Notes: generated by a model from the letters alone, not told the origin. Shown: positions 1 through 8,227, counted from the first letter of the stretch. The stretch: DNA of 12,940 nt from Chloroflexales bacterium (GCA_013336035.1 JAAXUL010000121.1:1-12940), one strand, 5' to 3'. Numbers and translations are program-made.

Positions 1-541
1 TGAGGCTCTGGGCCAGGGGGACGAGGTCGGCCTCGAGTGGGACCGCAGCGGGGTGGGCCAGCGCGAGGGTGCCAATCACGTGATCGGAGACAATCAGGGG
101 CAGGCAGATGAAGGTCTGGACGCCGAGCTGACGGAGCTCAGCGGCGACGTACTCTGGCCGCTCCTGGGTATGGGCCTCGATAAGCACCTGGCCGCTCTGG
201 GCCACGAGGCCGGAGAGGGTCTGGTCCACCGGGACGCGTAGGATGGCCTGATCCGCAGAGAGGGGGATGCCCGTCGCGGCCGCGAACTCCATGCATTGAT
301 CTGCTGGGTCATAGAATTCGATGGCGACAATGGGGAAGCTGGTGGCGGCGCTGACCTCCTCGACAACCTCCTGGAGCACCGCCGGAAGCGGCTGTTCACG
401 CAGGGCGAGGGCGGCGATGTGGTGGAGCGCGTCGATGATCCGCCGATAGACCTGGAGGGCACGCTCCGCAGCGACCAGGCGCGCGGGATACCCACGGGTC
501 GCCCGCTGACGAACTGGAGAGGAACGACGGCGTGTCGGCAT
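1..541 (-). CDS. GAF-domain signalling protein, partial (C-terminus beyond left edge)
   Basis: The minus strand is open from the ATG at 539-541 to the window edge, giving 180 residues with no stop. After a basic N-terminus (MPTRRRSSPVRQR) and a helical stretch around residues 25-55, residues about 55-180 read as a GAF domain: EEVSAATSFPIVAIEFYD, then GLVAQSGQVLIEAH, then the typical core FICLPLIVSDHVIGTLAL. GAF domains bind small ligands or chromophores and usually regulate an attached output domain. That output would lie to the left, so kinase, cyclase or other cannot be decided. I chose the start because GGGAG lies 6 bases upstream of the ATG, and a promoter with a leader hairpin precedes it. 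I see no obvious chromophore-binding cysteine motif of phytochrome type. The family call is firm; the full product is unknown. Confidence 0.8.
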   Translation of the reverse strand, partial: MPTRRRSSPVRQRATRGYPARLVAAERALQVYRRIIDALHHIAALALREQPLPAVLQEVVEEVSAATSFPIVAIEFYDPADQCMEFAAATGIPLSADQAILRVPVDQTLSGLVAQSGQVLIEAHTQERPEYVAAELRQLGVQTFICLPLIVSDHVIGTLALAHPAAVPLEADLVPLAQSL

Positions 542-563
542 ACGACGCTCCCGCCTGATAGTG

Positions 564-585
564 TGCCGCAGATCCACCTGCGGCA
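564..585. repeat. Perfect 8-bp inverted repeat in the leader of the GAF gene
   Basis: TGCCGCAG (564-571) and CTGCGGCA (578-585) are exact reverse complements separated by 6 bases. The dyad lies in the 5' leader, between the promoter at 625-653 and the ribosome-binding site near 550. It could be an operator or an RNA hairpin. There is no T-run, so a classical intrinsic terminator is unlikely. Confidence 0.5.
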
Positions 586-624
586 TCGTACATGTGCCTG
601 TGGCTGGTGTAGCTCGCTTGGCAG

Positions 625-653
625 ATTATAGGGCGGGCTGCCTGATATTTGAA
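625..653 (-). promoter_or_regulatory. Sigma70-like promoter for the GAF-domain gene
   Basis: Read on the minus strand, TTCAAA (648-653) is followed after exactly 17 bases by a perfect TATAAT (625-630). Transcription would begin near 618 and leave a leader of about 77 nt before the ATG at 541. This is the best consensus promoter in the window and it lies just downstream of the decayed sensor gene, so the GAF gene can be expressed independently of it. Confidence 0.6.
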
Positions 654-680
654 GCTTCACCCAGGACATCAGCGACGTGC

Positions 681-2520
681 TCATGCGTCGGTATGCCCCG
701 GATTGGAGCCGGCGAGCACCTCGGCAATCGTCGTTATCAGCGCACGAATCCCCACGGGCTTGGCGAGATAGGTGTTGGCCCCAGCCTCCAGGCAGCGCTC
801 GCGGTCTCCGGGCATCGCCAGCGCGGTCCCGTCAGCGAGCTCCTGGGCGAGGGTCAGGTCGTCTGTGGTGAAGGCAGGTTGCCCCACCCTATAGCGGGTG
901 AAGGAGAGGCAGCCCAGGTGCTGCCCGCGCACACGGAGGGGGGCCAGGATTTGGCTCTGGGGGCGCACGCCCGCGACCGCTGGCCATTGTTCCAGGGCCG
1001 CCATGGCCCGGAGGGCTTCTGGGTCCACGGTGACGATGACGCTATCCGCGTCGGCGCGAAGCGCCATCAGGAGCGGCTGCCCGATGCGCGCCACGGTCGC
1101 CGTGGGGGTCGAGGCATCGAGGGCGAGCGGGGCTGGTCCAACCATCTCCTGGATGGTGGTTTGGACCGTCGGGTCCGGGGCAGCGATCGCGACCGGATCA
1201 AGCCGCGGCTCATCATTTGCACGCAGCCAGATGAGACACGCGGCCCCCAGGGCATCAGCCGTGCGCTGCGCGACCACCTCCAGGACGGCCCGCTCATCGG
1301 CGACCGTGGTCGCTAAGGCGTTAGCCACGTCGGCGAGGACGTGGAGGCGTGCGATCGCAGCCTGAGCCGCCTGCTCAGCCAGTACCCGCGCGGTCACATC
1401 ACGAACGCTGACGATGATGCTCGCGAGGGCCGGCGCACCAGTCTGATTCCGGCCCCGCTGCTCAATCCAGCGCCAGGTGCCGTCCTGGTGGCGCAGCCGT
1501 GTCGTGACCTGAGCAACTGCATCGGGCTGAGCGGTGAGGGTGGCGATGAAGGCTTCGAGCTGGGGCTGGTCATTGGGGTGGCAGAGGCCCCTGGCCCCGA
1601 GGGTCGCAAAGGTCTCAGGCGTATAGCCCAGGATCGGGGTGATGGTCGGGCTGACGTAGCTCGGCTGGAGATCAGCACCAAGCAGGATGACCCCCTCGGT
1701 GCCGTTCTCGATGATCGCCCGGAAGCGAGCCTCGCTCGCACGCCGGTCGGCCTCGGCCTGTCGGCGCGCGGTGATGTCCTGAACGGTGAGCAGCGCCAGG
1801 CTCCCGGCCCCATCTGCGGTGCGGAGGGGTGTGCCACCAAACGGACAACCAGCGGCCGTCAGCTCCAGAAGGCTCCAGGAGACAGAGCTCCAGATCGCTG
1901 AAGCGCTCGCCGAGCTGGACTTGGGCGCAGGGTGCGGCCAGATCGTCCATCAACCCAGGCCAGAGTTGGGATACCACCTGTCCAGGGAGCGCCGCCCTCG
2001 TCTGGCCCAGGAAGTCCGTCAGGGCAGGGTTGGCATGGCGGATGCACAGGTCAGGATCGAGCACGGCGCCCCCGACCGGGAGGGCCTCCAACACCATCGA
2101 GAGGAGCGTCTGCATCTGGTCACGCTGGCGGGTGAGCCGGACGGTGGAGACCGCGTGCTGGATGGTCAGGCTCAGGCGCTCAGGGGTGAGCGTGCCTTTG
2201 ACCAGGTAATCCTGGGCCCCGCGCCGGAGCGCCTCGACCGCCACCGTCTCGCTGCCGACGCTAGTCAGCATCACCACTGGCACGTCGCTCCGGGCCCGGA
2301 GCGCGGCGAGCGCCTCCAAACCATCCATATCGGGGAGGCGGTAGTCGAGCAGCATGCAGTCGGGCAGGGCTGCCTCACACGCGACGAGCACCTCCGCACC
2401 CCGACTGGCTTCCGTCACGCGGTAGGCACTGGAATCCATTCGGGCGAGGTGTCAACGCAAGATGAGGCGATCTTCCGGCGAGTCGTCGACGATGAGCACA
2501 TGAAGCACGGAGGATTCCAT
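681..2520 (-). pseudogene. Decayed hybrid sensor protein (REC-PAS-PAS-GAF joined to a REC tail)
   Basis: The gene starts at the ATG at 2518-2520, with AAAGGGG upstream. It begins with a receiver domain (VLIVDDSPEDRLILR) closely similar to the N-terminus of the divergent kinase at 2922. Codon 23 (2452-2454) is TGA where the paralogue has Arg. The same frame then continues through the phospho-acceptor region (LPDCMLLDYRLPDMDG) and a first PAS domain (LPVGGAVLDPDLCIRHANPAL). Near 1826-1829 (GGGG on the plus strand) the frame slips by one base. The new frame carries a clear second PAS (ARFRAIIENGTEGVILLGAD ... WRWIEQRG ... VSVRDVTARVLAEQ) and a GAF domain (about 1330-830). At 813-830 the GAF end (AQELADGTALA) runs straight into a receiver C-terminus (MPGDRERCLEAGANTYLAKP) ending at the stop at 681-683. 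Histidine kinase domains and most of the second receiver are missing. Re-initiation at the ATG at 2437-2439 or GTG at 1395-1397 could still give fragments, but no intact kinase is possible. Confidence 0.88.
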
Positions 2521-2921
2521 GGGAGGCCCCTTTGGTGGACGCATGCCGAAGCAGGCAGCCACGCCAGCGATAGGATGCCAGGGTTCAGGGACGCGTGATG
2601 ACCAGGCTACGTCACGACCGCCCGGACGTATGGCGAAAGAAACATGCGATACCTCATCAAGACCATCACCTGCCTCGTACGTAGTATACGACGCGCGATC
2701 CCACACGCACTCCTGTGGCCCCCAATGACTGGATCGGTTCCCTGCCGCCCGTCGTATACTAGGCTCAGGGCACGATCACCCACCATCCTGTCCCCACATC
2801 GGCCCATCCCAATTGTTCGGTTGACGCACCACAGGTCCGCTCCGCATCCCAAAACCATCCCCTTTGGCGCACCTGGGTGTAGCAGCCTGCGTTCGCACGC
2901 ATCCCACGAAGGGGACGGCCT
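2521..2921. promoter_or_regulatory. Divergent promoter region between paralogous REC-PAS genes
   Basis: This 401-bp region has no gene. It holds two oppositely oriented copies of CGTCGTATACTA, each with a TATACT -10-like box. The plus-strand box is at 2755-2760, 162 bp before the ATG at 2922. The minus-strand box is at 2683-2688, 163 bp before the ATG at 2520. No good TTGACA-like -35 sits at the right distance from either, so an activator or alternative sigma factor may be needed. The last ~45 bp before each ATG also resemble each other (GCTGCCTGC / GCAGCCTGC, GCGTCCA / GCATCCCA, AAAGGGG / GAAGGGG). A separate TTGACG at 2821-2826 lacks a convincing -10. Confidence 0.5.
2682..2761. repeat. Perfect 12-bp inverted repeat spanning the divergent promoters
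   Basis: TAGTATACGACG (2682-2693) and CGTCGTATACTA (2750-2761) are exact reverse complements 56 bp apart, and each overlaps the -10-like box of one of the divergent genes. A smaller dyad, CCACA (2701-2705) and TGTGG (2714-2718), lies between them. The arrangement fits either duplicated promoter cores or paired sites for a shared regulator. Confidence 0.65.
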
Positions 2922-5900
2922 ATGGAACCCGCCGCGCTGCGCATCCTCATCGTCGATGACTCGCCCGAAGACCGCTTAACCCTGCGCCGGCTCCTCACCC
3001 GGGCAGCACCTGGCATCTCCGCGATCACCGAGGCCGACCGGGGCGACCGCGCCCTCGCTGCCTGCCGGGAGTCCCTCCCCGACTGCGTGCTGCTCGACTA
3101 CCGGCTGCCCGACATGGATGGCCTGGCGGTGCTGGCCGCCATCCGTGCCCAAAGCGATGTATCCGTGGTGCTGCTCACGGGCGTTGGGAGCGAGGCCCTG
3201 GCCGTGGACGCCCTCAAGCGTGGCGCCCAGGATTACCTGGTCAAAGGCACGCTCACCCCTGAGCGCCTGAGCCTGACCATCCAGCACGCCATCGCCACCG
3301 TCCGCCTCACGCGTGAGCGTGACCGCACCCTGGCGCTGCTCACGACGATGCTGGACACCCTCCCGATTGGGGTGAGCCTGCTCGATGCAGACCTGCGCCT
3401 CCTCCACGTAAACGCGGCAATGGCCACCGCCCTGGGCGCCCCTGGGCAGGCCCTGGTTGGGCAGCGGTTTCCCGTGTGCAGAGGGAATCTGGCGGCCGCC
3501 CTGGCGTCGTATTGCGCCCAGGTGCTGGCGACCGGGCAGCCCATCGGCCCCCTGGAGATCGTCACCACCACCCTCGGCGCCGCGGCGGAGCCCCACACCT
3601 GGCAGGTTGGCCTCTATCCGCTCTGTCTGCCCGCGACTGGGCAGCCCGGCCTCGGTCTGGTGGTGCAGGAGCTGACCGCGCTGGTGCAGGCGACGGCGGC
3701 CAGCCAGGCCCAGGCGCAGTGGCTGCGCCTGGCGCTCGACGCCGCCCAGCTGGTCGCCTGGGAGTGGGATGTCACGGCCGATACGCTGACCTACTCCACC
3801 TCGGAGGCCAGCTACTTTCGTCTCCCGCCGGCCCAGCGTACGCGTCCCCGCAGCGATCTGCTCGCGGCGCTCTCCCCCCCGGATCGCCCGCGCTACGAGC
3901 AGCTCATGAGCGCGGCGCTTGCGCGCGGCGGCCCGTACGAGATCCAGCTCCGGGTGCGGGCGCCGAACGATCAGCTGTGCTGGCTTGAGGCCCGGGGGTT
4001 CGTGCAGCACAACGCCGACGCGCAAGCGGTGCGGGTCGTCGGCATCACCCGCGATATCAGCGCGGAGAAGCGGCGCGAGGCGGCCCAGACGCTCCACCTC
4101 GCAATCAGCCAGGCCCTCCACCCCGGCCTCGATGAGGCCGCGACCCTCCAGGCGCTGGGCCGGCTGCCCCTGCCCGAGCTCGCCGACACCTGTACCATCT
4201 ACCTGCGCGACGATGCCGGCCAGGTGCTGCCCGCCAGCGCGTATGCGGGGAATCCGGCGGCGCCACTGCCGCTGCCACAGCTTCCTACTGCGGGCATGCT
4301 GGACGACGAGTCCGCGCTGGTGACGACGGTGCTGCAAACGGGCGCGGCTCGCCGGGTCACCGACCTTCCGCAGGCGCCGGGGCAGCCGCAGCTGCGCTCC
4401 GCGCTGCTCATCCCGCTCGCCGTTCAGGACCACCGCCTTGGGGTTATGGTGCTGGGTCGGAGCGCTGACCGGTCGCTTTATGATGACGCTGAGCTGGCGT
4501 TGGCGGAGGGCCTGGCCCGGCGGGGCGCCGAGGCCCTGCTCCAGGCCCGGCTGCGCGCGGAGGCCGAGGCTGCCCAGCAGGCCGCGGCGGCGGCCCATGC
4601 CCGGCTCGACGCCCTGATCCGCAGTACACCGAGCGGGATTGCCTACCTCGACCGTGAGCTGCGCTATGTGCTGGTGAACCCGGCCCTCGCCGCGCTCAAT
4701 GGCCAGGTCCCCGCCGAGCACCTTGGCCGCACCCTGCCGGAGATTGTCCCGAACCTGGCCTCATGGCTCGAGCCATACGTCCGCCAGGTTCTGGAGACTG
4801 GTCTGGCGGCCCCCGCGCGCGAGGTGCAGGAGACACCTTGTCCTGGTGATGGGATGCCCCATGACTGGCTGATCAACGCGTTCCCAGTGATGGGGCCGCC
4901 GGGTTCGGTTGCGGGCGTCGGGGTGATGGTGACTGATGTCACGACGACCAGGCGCACCGCAGCCGCGCTGCGCGACAGTCAGCAGAACCTGACCGCCTTG
5001 ATCGAGAATACTGATGGGGTGGTCTGGTCGGTCGACGCCGACTATCGCCTGATCGTCTGTAACACCCGCCTTCAGCACGAGCTCAGGACGGCTAGCGGCC
5101 GAGAGGTTACCCCGGGCGACTGCCTGATGACCCTCGATCTCCCCCAGGCCCTCCTCGACGAGTGGCGAACGTACTACGATCGCGCCCTCGCAGGCGAAAC
5201 CTTCAGCGTCGATCTCCCGACCCGCACCACCCCTGAAGCTCGCATGGTAGAGTATCGCTTCAGCCCGATTCGGACGGCAGAGGGGGAGATCGCCGGGGCC
5301 ACGGTGTTTAGCCGGGACATCACCGAGCGCCTGCGGACAGCCCAGGCGTTGCGCGAGACCGAGCGGAAGCTCGGGGCACTGTTCGAGTTGCTCCCAGTTG
5401 GCATCGCGATTCTTGATGCCACGGGCGCGGTCGTGTATGTCAACCCCGCGCTGGAGCAGATCCTCAGGCTCGACCGGGCCAGCCTGCTCCGTGGGGACTA
5501 CGCAACCCGCCGCTACCTACGATCCGACGGCAGCTCAATGCCCCCGGAGGAGTTCGCCAGCGTCCGTGCGGTACGCGCGCAGCAGCCGGTGTCCAATATC
5601 GAGATCGGCATGGTCATTGAGGGCGGTGCCGTGATCTGGACCAGTGTGAGCGCGGCGCCCGTGGACTTCCCCGACTGGCAGGTGGTCATTGTCACGACCG
5701 ATATTACGGAGCACAAGCGGGCTGAGCAGGCCCTCCGCGAAAGCGAAGCCCTGCTGCGCCAGTTCTTTGAGCATGCCGGCAGCGTCGTCTGGGTCAAGGA
5801 TGTGGACGGGCGCTTCCTCCAGGTCAATCGGTGGACCGAAGCCATCCTCGCGACACCACGCGAGGCACTCCTCGGCCATCGCGTGGACGAGGTCTTCCCC

Positions 5901-7349
5901 CAGGCCGCGGCCGACCTCTATCGCAACAATGACCGGCAGGTCCTCGCCGCCAACCGGGCCATGGAGTTTGAGGAGACCGCCACGCTCGACGGCCACGTCC
6001 ACACCTTTCTCGCGACCAAGTTTCCCTTGCAAGACAAGGAGGGACGCCTCTTTGGCCTGGGCGCCATCTGCACCGACATTACTGCGCGCAAGGACGCCGA
6101 GGAGCAGTTGCGCGCGGCCCTGGACGCCGAGCAGACGGCCCGTGCGGCCGCCGAGGCCGCCTCAGCGCGCACCGCTCGCCTCCAGGCGCTCACCGCACGC
6201 CTTGCCGGCGCGCTCACCCACGAGTCGGTCATCCAGGCGATTACGGACCACGGTGTTACGGCCAGCGGCGCCGTCGCCGCGGTCCTCGGGCTGCTGGACA
6301 CCGCCGGCGCGCAGCTCGAGGTGGCTATCTGGATTGGAGACCACACGCCGGCTGCGGACTGGCCCACCCTCTCCCTCGACTCTCTCTGGCCGCCGTCCGT
6401 GGTGGTACGCACGGGCGAGCCGATCTGGCTTGCCTCCCAGCGAGAAGCTGAGTTCCACTTCCCCGGCCTGGGCCCCATTATGACCCGCTTTGGTCACCAC
6501 GCCCTGGCCGTCCTCCCTGTTCAGTCCTCCAACCAGGTGCTCGGCGTCATGAGCTTCAGCTACGCCATACCCAACCCGTTTCCCTTCGAAGAGCGGGCCT
6601 TCCTGCTCGCCCTCACCCAGCTGTGCGCCCAGGCCCTCGAGCGTGCCCAGCTCTACACCGAGGTGCTCCAGAGCCGGGAGCGCCTCCAGCATCTCTCCGA
6701 GCGCCTCGTCGCCGTCCAGGAGGAGGAGCGCCGCCACCTCGCTCGTGAGCTCCACGACGAGATCGGCCAGACCCTCAGCGCCCTGAGCCTGACCCTCGGC
6801 ACCGTGTCCTCCCAGGCGCCCCCGGCGCTGGCTGGGCCGCTGGTCGCGGCGCAGCGTCAGGTGGCCGACCTGGTCGCCCAGGTGCGCCAGCGCTCGCTGG
6901 ATCTCCGACCGGCGATGCTGGATGATCTGGGGCTGCGCCCCGCCCTGGTGTGGTACCTTGGCCGCTACCAGGAACAGGCTGGTATCCGGCTCGATGTGGA
7001 GCTCCAGGGGCTGACCGAGCGCTTCGCCCCGCCGGTCGAGCTGACCGCCTACCGCATTGTGCAGGAGGCGCTCACCAACATCGCCCGCCACGCTGGGGTG
7101 GATCATGCCACTGTCCTGGTCTGGGTGGCCAGCAAGCAGCTGATGCTTGAGGTGATCGATAGCGGCCGGGGATTCAACCTCGAGGTCGTGGGAAGCACCT
7201 ATGCCTCGAACGGTCTGGCGGGGATGGGCGAGCGCGTCGCGCTGCTGGGCGGTGAGATGGTGATCGAGAGCGAGCCGGGGGCCGGGACACGGCTCTTCGC
7301 CTCCCTGCCCCTCGCGCCGCCGCAGTCCGGGAGGGAGGAGCCACGATGA
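2922..7349 (+). CDS. Large multi-sensor NarL-type hybrid histidine kinase (REC, 6 PAS, 2 GAF, HisKA_3, HATPase)
   Basis: A 1475-residue soluble kinase with no membrane segment seen. Residues 5-125 form an intact receiver: D12/D13, phospho-acceptor D59 (LLDYRLPDMDG), T86 and K108. PAS-like units follow at about 140-250 and 265-385 (ending GITRDISAEKRREA), a GAF at 390-545, an Ala-rich coiled helix at 545-562, then four PAS units at 560-680, 685-810, 812-938 and 942-1065. The last three close with the usual DIT(E/A) motif. A second GAF lies at 1085-1245. The catalytic core is HisKA_3 with phospho-accepting H1278 in EEERRHLARELHDEIGQ, and an HATPase_c with N1386 (QEALTNIARH), D1413 in DSGRGF, and GLAGMGERVALLGGEM. 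Such kinases phosphorylate NarL-type regulators, and one is encoded immediately downstream with a 4-bp ATGA overlap. The N-terminal receiver suggests input from another kinase (inference). The start is supported by AAGGGG 7 bases upstream and by the paralogous start at 2520. Confidence 0.93.
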   Translation: MEPAALRILIVDDSPEDRLTLRRLLTRAAPGISAITEADRGDRALAACRESLPDCVLLDYRLPDMDGLAVLAAIRAQSDVSVVLLTGVGSEALAVDALKRGAQDYLVKGTLTPERLSLTIQHAIATVRLTRERDRTLALLTTMLDTLPIGVSLLDADLRLLHVNAAMATALGAPGQALVGQRFPVCRGNLAAALASYCAQVLATGQPIGPLEIVTTTLGAAAEPHTWQVGLYPLCLPATGQPGLGLVVQELTALVQATAASQAQAQWLRLALDAAQLVAWEWDVTADTLTYSTSEASYFRLPPAQRTRPRSDLLAALSPPDRPRYEQLMSAALARGGPYEIQLRVRAPNDQLCWLEARGFVQHNADAQAVRVVGITRDISAEKRREAAQTLHLAISQALHPGLDEAATLQALGRLPLPELADTCTIYLRDDAGQVLPASAYAGNPAAPLPLPQLPTAGMLDDESALVTTVLQTGAARRVTDLPQAPGQPQLRSALLIPLAVQDHRLGVMVLGRSADRSLYDDAELALAEGLARRGAEALLQARLRAEAEAAQQAAAAAHARLDALIRSTPSGIAYLDRELRYVLVNPALAALNGQVPAEHLGRTLPEIVPNLASWLEPYVRQVLETGLAAPAREVQETPCPGDGMPHDWLINAFPVMGPPGSVAGVGVMVTDVTTTRRTAAALRDSQQNLTALIENTDGVVWSVDADYRLIVCNTRLQHELRTASGREVTPGDCLMTLDLPQALLDEWRTYYDRALAGETFSVDLPTRTTPEARMVEYRFSPIRTAEGEIAGATVFSRDITERLRTAQALRETERKLGALFELLPVGIAILDATGAVVYVNPALEQILRLDRASLLRGDYATRRYLRSDGSSMPPEEFASVRAVRAQQPVSNIEIGMVIEGGAVIWTSVSAAPVDFPDWQVVIVTTDITEHKRAEQALRESEALLRQFFEHAGSVVWVKDVDGRFLQVNRWTEAILATPREALLGHRVDEVFPQAAADLYRNNDRQVLAANRAMEFEETATLDGHVHTFLATKFPLQDKEGRLFGLGAICTDITARKDAEEQLRAALDAEQTARAAAEAASARTARLQALTARLAGALTHESVIQAITDHGVTASGAVAAVLGLLDTAGAQLEVAIWIGDHTPAADWPTLSLDSLWPPSVVVRTGEPIWLASQREAEFHFPGLGPIMTRFGHHALAVLPVQSSNQVLGVMSFSYAIPNPFPFEERAFLLALTQLCAQALERAQLYTEVLQSRERLQHLSERLVAVQEEERRHLARELHDEIGQTLSALSLTLGTVSSQAPPALAGPLVAAQRQVADLVAQVRQRSLDLRPAMLDDLGLRPALVWYLGRYQEQAGIRLDVELQGLTERFAPPVELTAYRIVQEALTNIARHAGVDHATVLVWVASKQLMLEVIDSGRGFNLEVVGSTYASNGLAGMGERVALLGGEMVIESEPGAGTRLFASLPLAPPQSGREEPR

Positions 7350-8002
7350 GCCACCAGCGTATCGTGCTGGCTGATGACCACGCCATGATCCGCGTCGGGC
7401 TCCGGGCCGTGATGGAGCAACAGCCCGGCTGGGAGGTGGCCGGCGAGGCGGCCACGGGCGGTGAGGCCATCGCCCTGGTGCGCCAGCTCATGCCGGATAT
7501 CCTGGTGACTGATATGGTGATGCCCGGGCTAAGCGGGCTAGCGGTTGTGCGCGAGGTCGTCACGGCATCCCCCACCACGCGGATCGTGGTCTTCTCGATG
7601 CACAAGGACCACAGCTACGTGCGGGAGGCCCTGCGAGCGGGGGCGCTGGCGTATGTCCTCAAGGAGAGCCTGACGATGGAGCTGGTGACGGCTATCCAGC
7701 ATGCCCTCGAGGGGCGGCGCTACGTCAGCCCGAGCCTCACCGAGCGCATCCTCGACGCCTATGCCCAGCTGGACACGCCGGCGAGCGATGACCCCTACAG
7801 GCTGCTCACCGCGCGTGAACGCGAGGTCCTGGTGCTGACCGCCCAGGGGCGCAGCAGCGTGGCGATCGCCGAGCAGCTGGCGCTCAGCCTGCGGACGGTG
7901 GAGAATCACCGCACCAATCTGATGCGCAAGCTCGATCTGCACACCATCCCCGATCTGGTGCGCTACGCCATCCGCCGCGGCCTGATCTCGCTCGACGACT
8001 GA
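7346..8002 (+). CDS. NarL/LuxR-type response regulator
   Basis: A 218-residue two-domain regulator of normal family length. Residues 4-120 are a receiver with acidic D10/D11, phospho-acceptor D56 (ILVTDMVMPG), S84 and K106 (AYVLKE). Residues about 150-212 are a LuxR-type helix-turn-helix: LLTAREREVLVLTAQGRSS, then IAEQLALSLRTVENHRTNLM. On phosphorylation it would bind DNA and control transcription. Its ATG overlaps the kinase stop (ATGA at 7346-7349) and has GGAGG just upstream, so it is translationally coupled to the HisKA_3 kinase at 2922 and is almost certainly its cognate partner. Target promoters are unknown; the repeats at 8101-8219 just downstream are candidates. Confidence 0.95.
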   Translation: MSHQRIVLADDHAMIRVGLRAVMEQQPGWEVAGEAATGGEAIALVRQLMPDILVTDMVMPGLSGLAVVREVVTASPTTRIVVFSMHKDHSYVREALRAGALAYVLKESLTMELVTAIQHALEGRRYVSPSLTERILDAYAQLDTPASDDPYRLLTAREREVLVLTAQGRSSVAIAEQLALSLRTVENHRTNLMRKLDLHTIPDLVRYAIRRGLISLDD

Positions 8003-8100
8003 GTGCCTCCGGCCACGACGGCACGGCGACACCCTGCACCGAAAGCCCGGTGAAGTTCTCCCTGCGCCTTCCCGCGCCCTTGCGCTTCCCGCAGCTCGTC

Positions 8101-8137
8101 ATGGCGCCCGGCGCAATGCGCGATGGCGTCCGGCGCA
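8101..8137. repeat. 15-bp direct repeat (14/15 identical), 22-bp period
   Basis: ATGGCGCCCGGCGCA (8101-8115) recurs as ATGGCGTCCGGCGCA (8123-8137), differing at one base. It lies in the intergenic region between the response regulator and the receiver-like gene. The 22-bp period is about two helical turns, so a protein dimer could bind one face. The alternative is a chance or slippage duplication in GC-rich DNA. Confidence 0.4.
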
Positions 8138-8175
8138 GCTTTCGATCGCATCTGGCACCGTACGAAATCGGTGTC

Positions 8176-8227
8176 GCTACGAAGTGACTCGCACGTATCG
8201 TTGTGCTACGCTTGTGACTGCGATAAC
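8176..8227 (+). promoter_or_regulatory. Direct repeats and possible extended -10 before the receiver-like gene
   Basis: GCTACG-N2-GTGACT (8176-8189) recurs as GCTACG-N3-GTGACT (8205-8219), about 29 bp apart. The second copy abuts TGC-GATAAC (8219-8227), a weak extended -10 about 50 bp before the ATG at 8276. A TTGTGC at 8201-8206 is 15 bp from it, shorter than ideal. Together they look like activator half-sites next to a promoter, but this is only a sequence impression. Confidence 0.35.

Noticed and set aside
94..684. A 196-codon minus-strand open frame overlapping the left-edge gene
   Set aside because: Ser/Arg/Pro-rich and out of frame with the GAF domain that reads cleanly from the ATG at 541.
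561..1316. A 251-codon plus-strand open frame
   Set aside because: Lies opposite the GAF part of the minus-strand sensor and encodes a product without motifs.
2976..4721. A 581-codon open frame on the minus strand within the large kinase
   Set aside because: It is antisense to clear REC, PAS and GAF domains, its product is low-complexity in Arg/Gly/Gln and shows no family motif; long antisense frames are expected in GC-rich DNA.
6162..7106. A 314-codon minus-strand open frame
   Set aside because: Antisense to the GAF and HisKA_3 core of the kinase, with no recognisable motif.
8003..8024. GTGCC ... GGCAC dyad after the response regulator as a terminator
   Set aside because: Only 5 bp of stem with a 12-base loop and no T-run.
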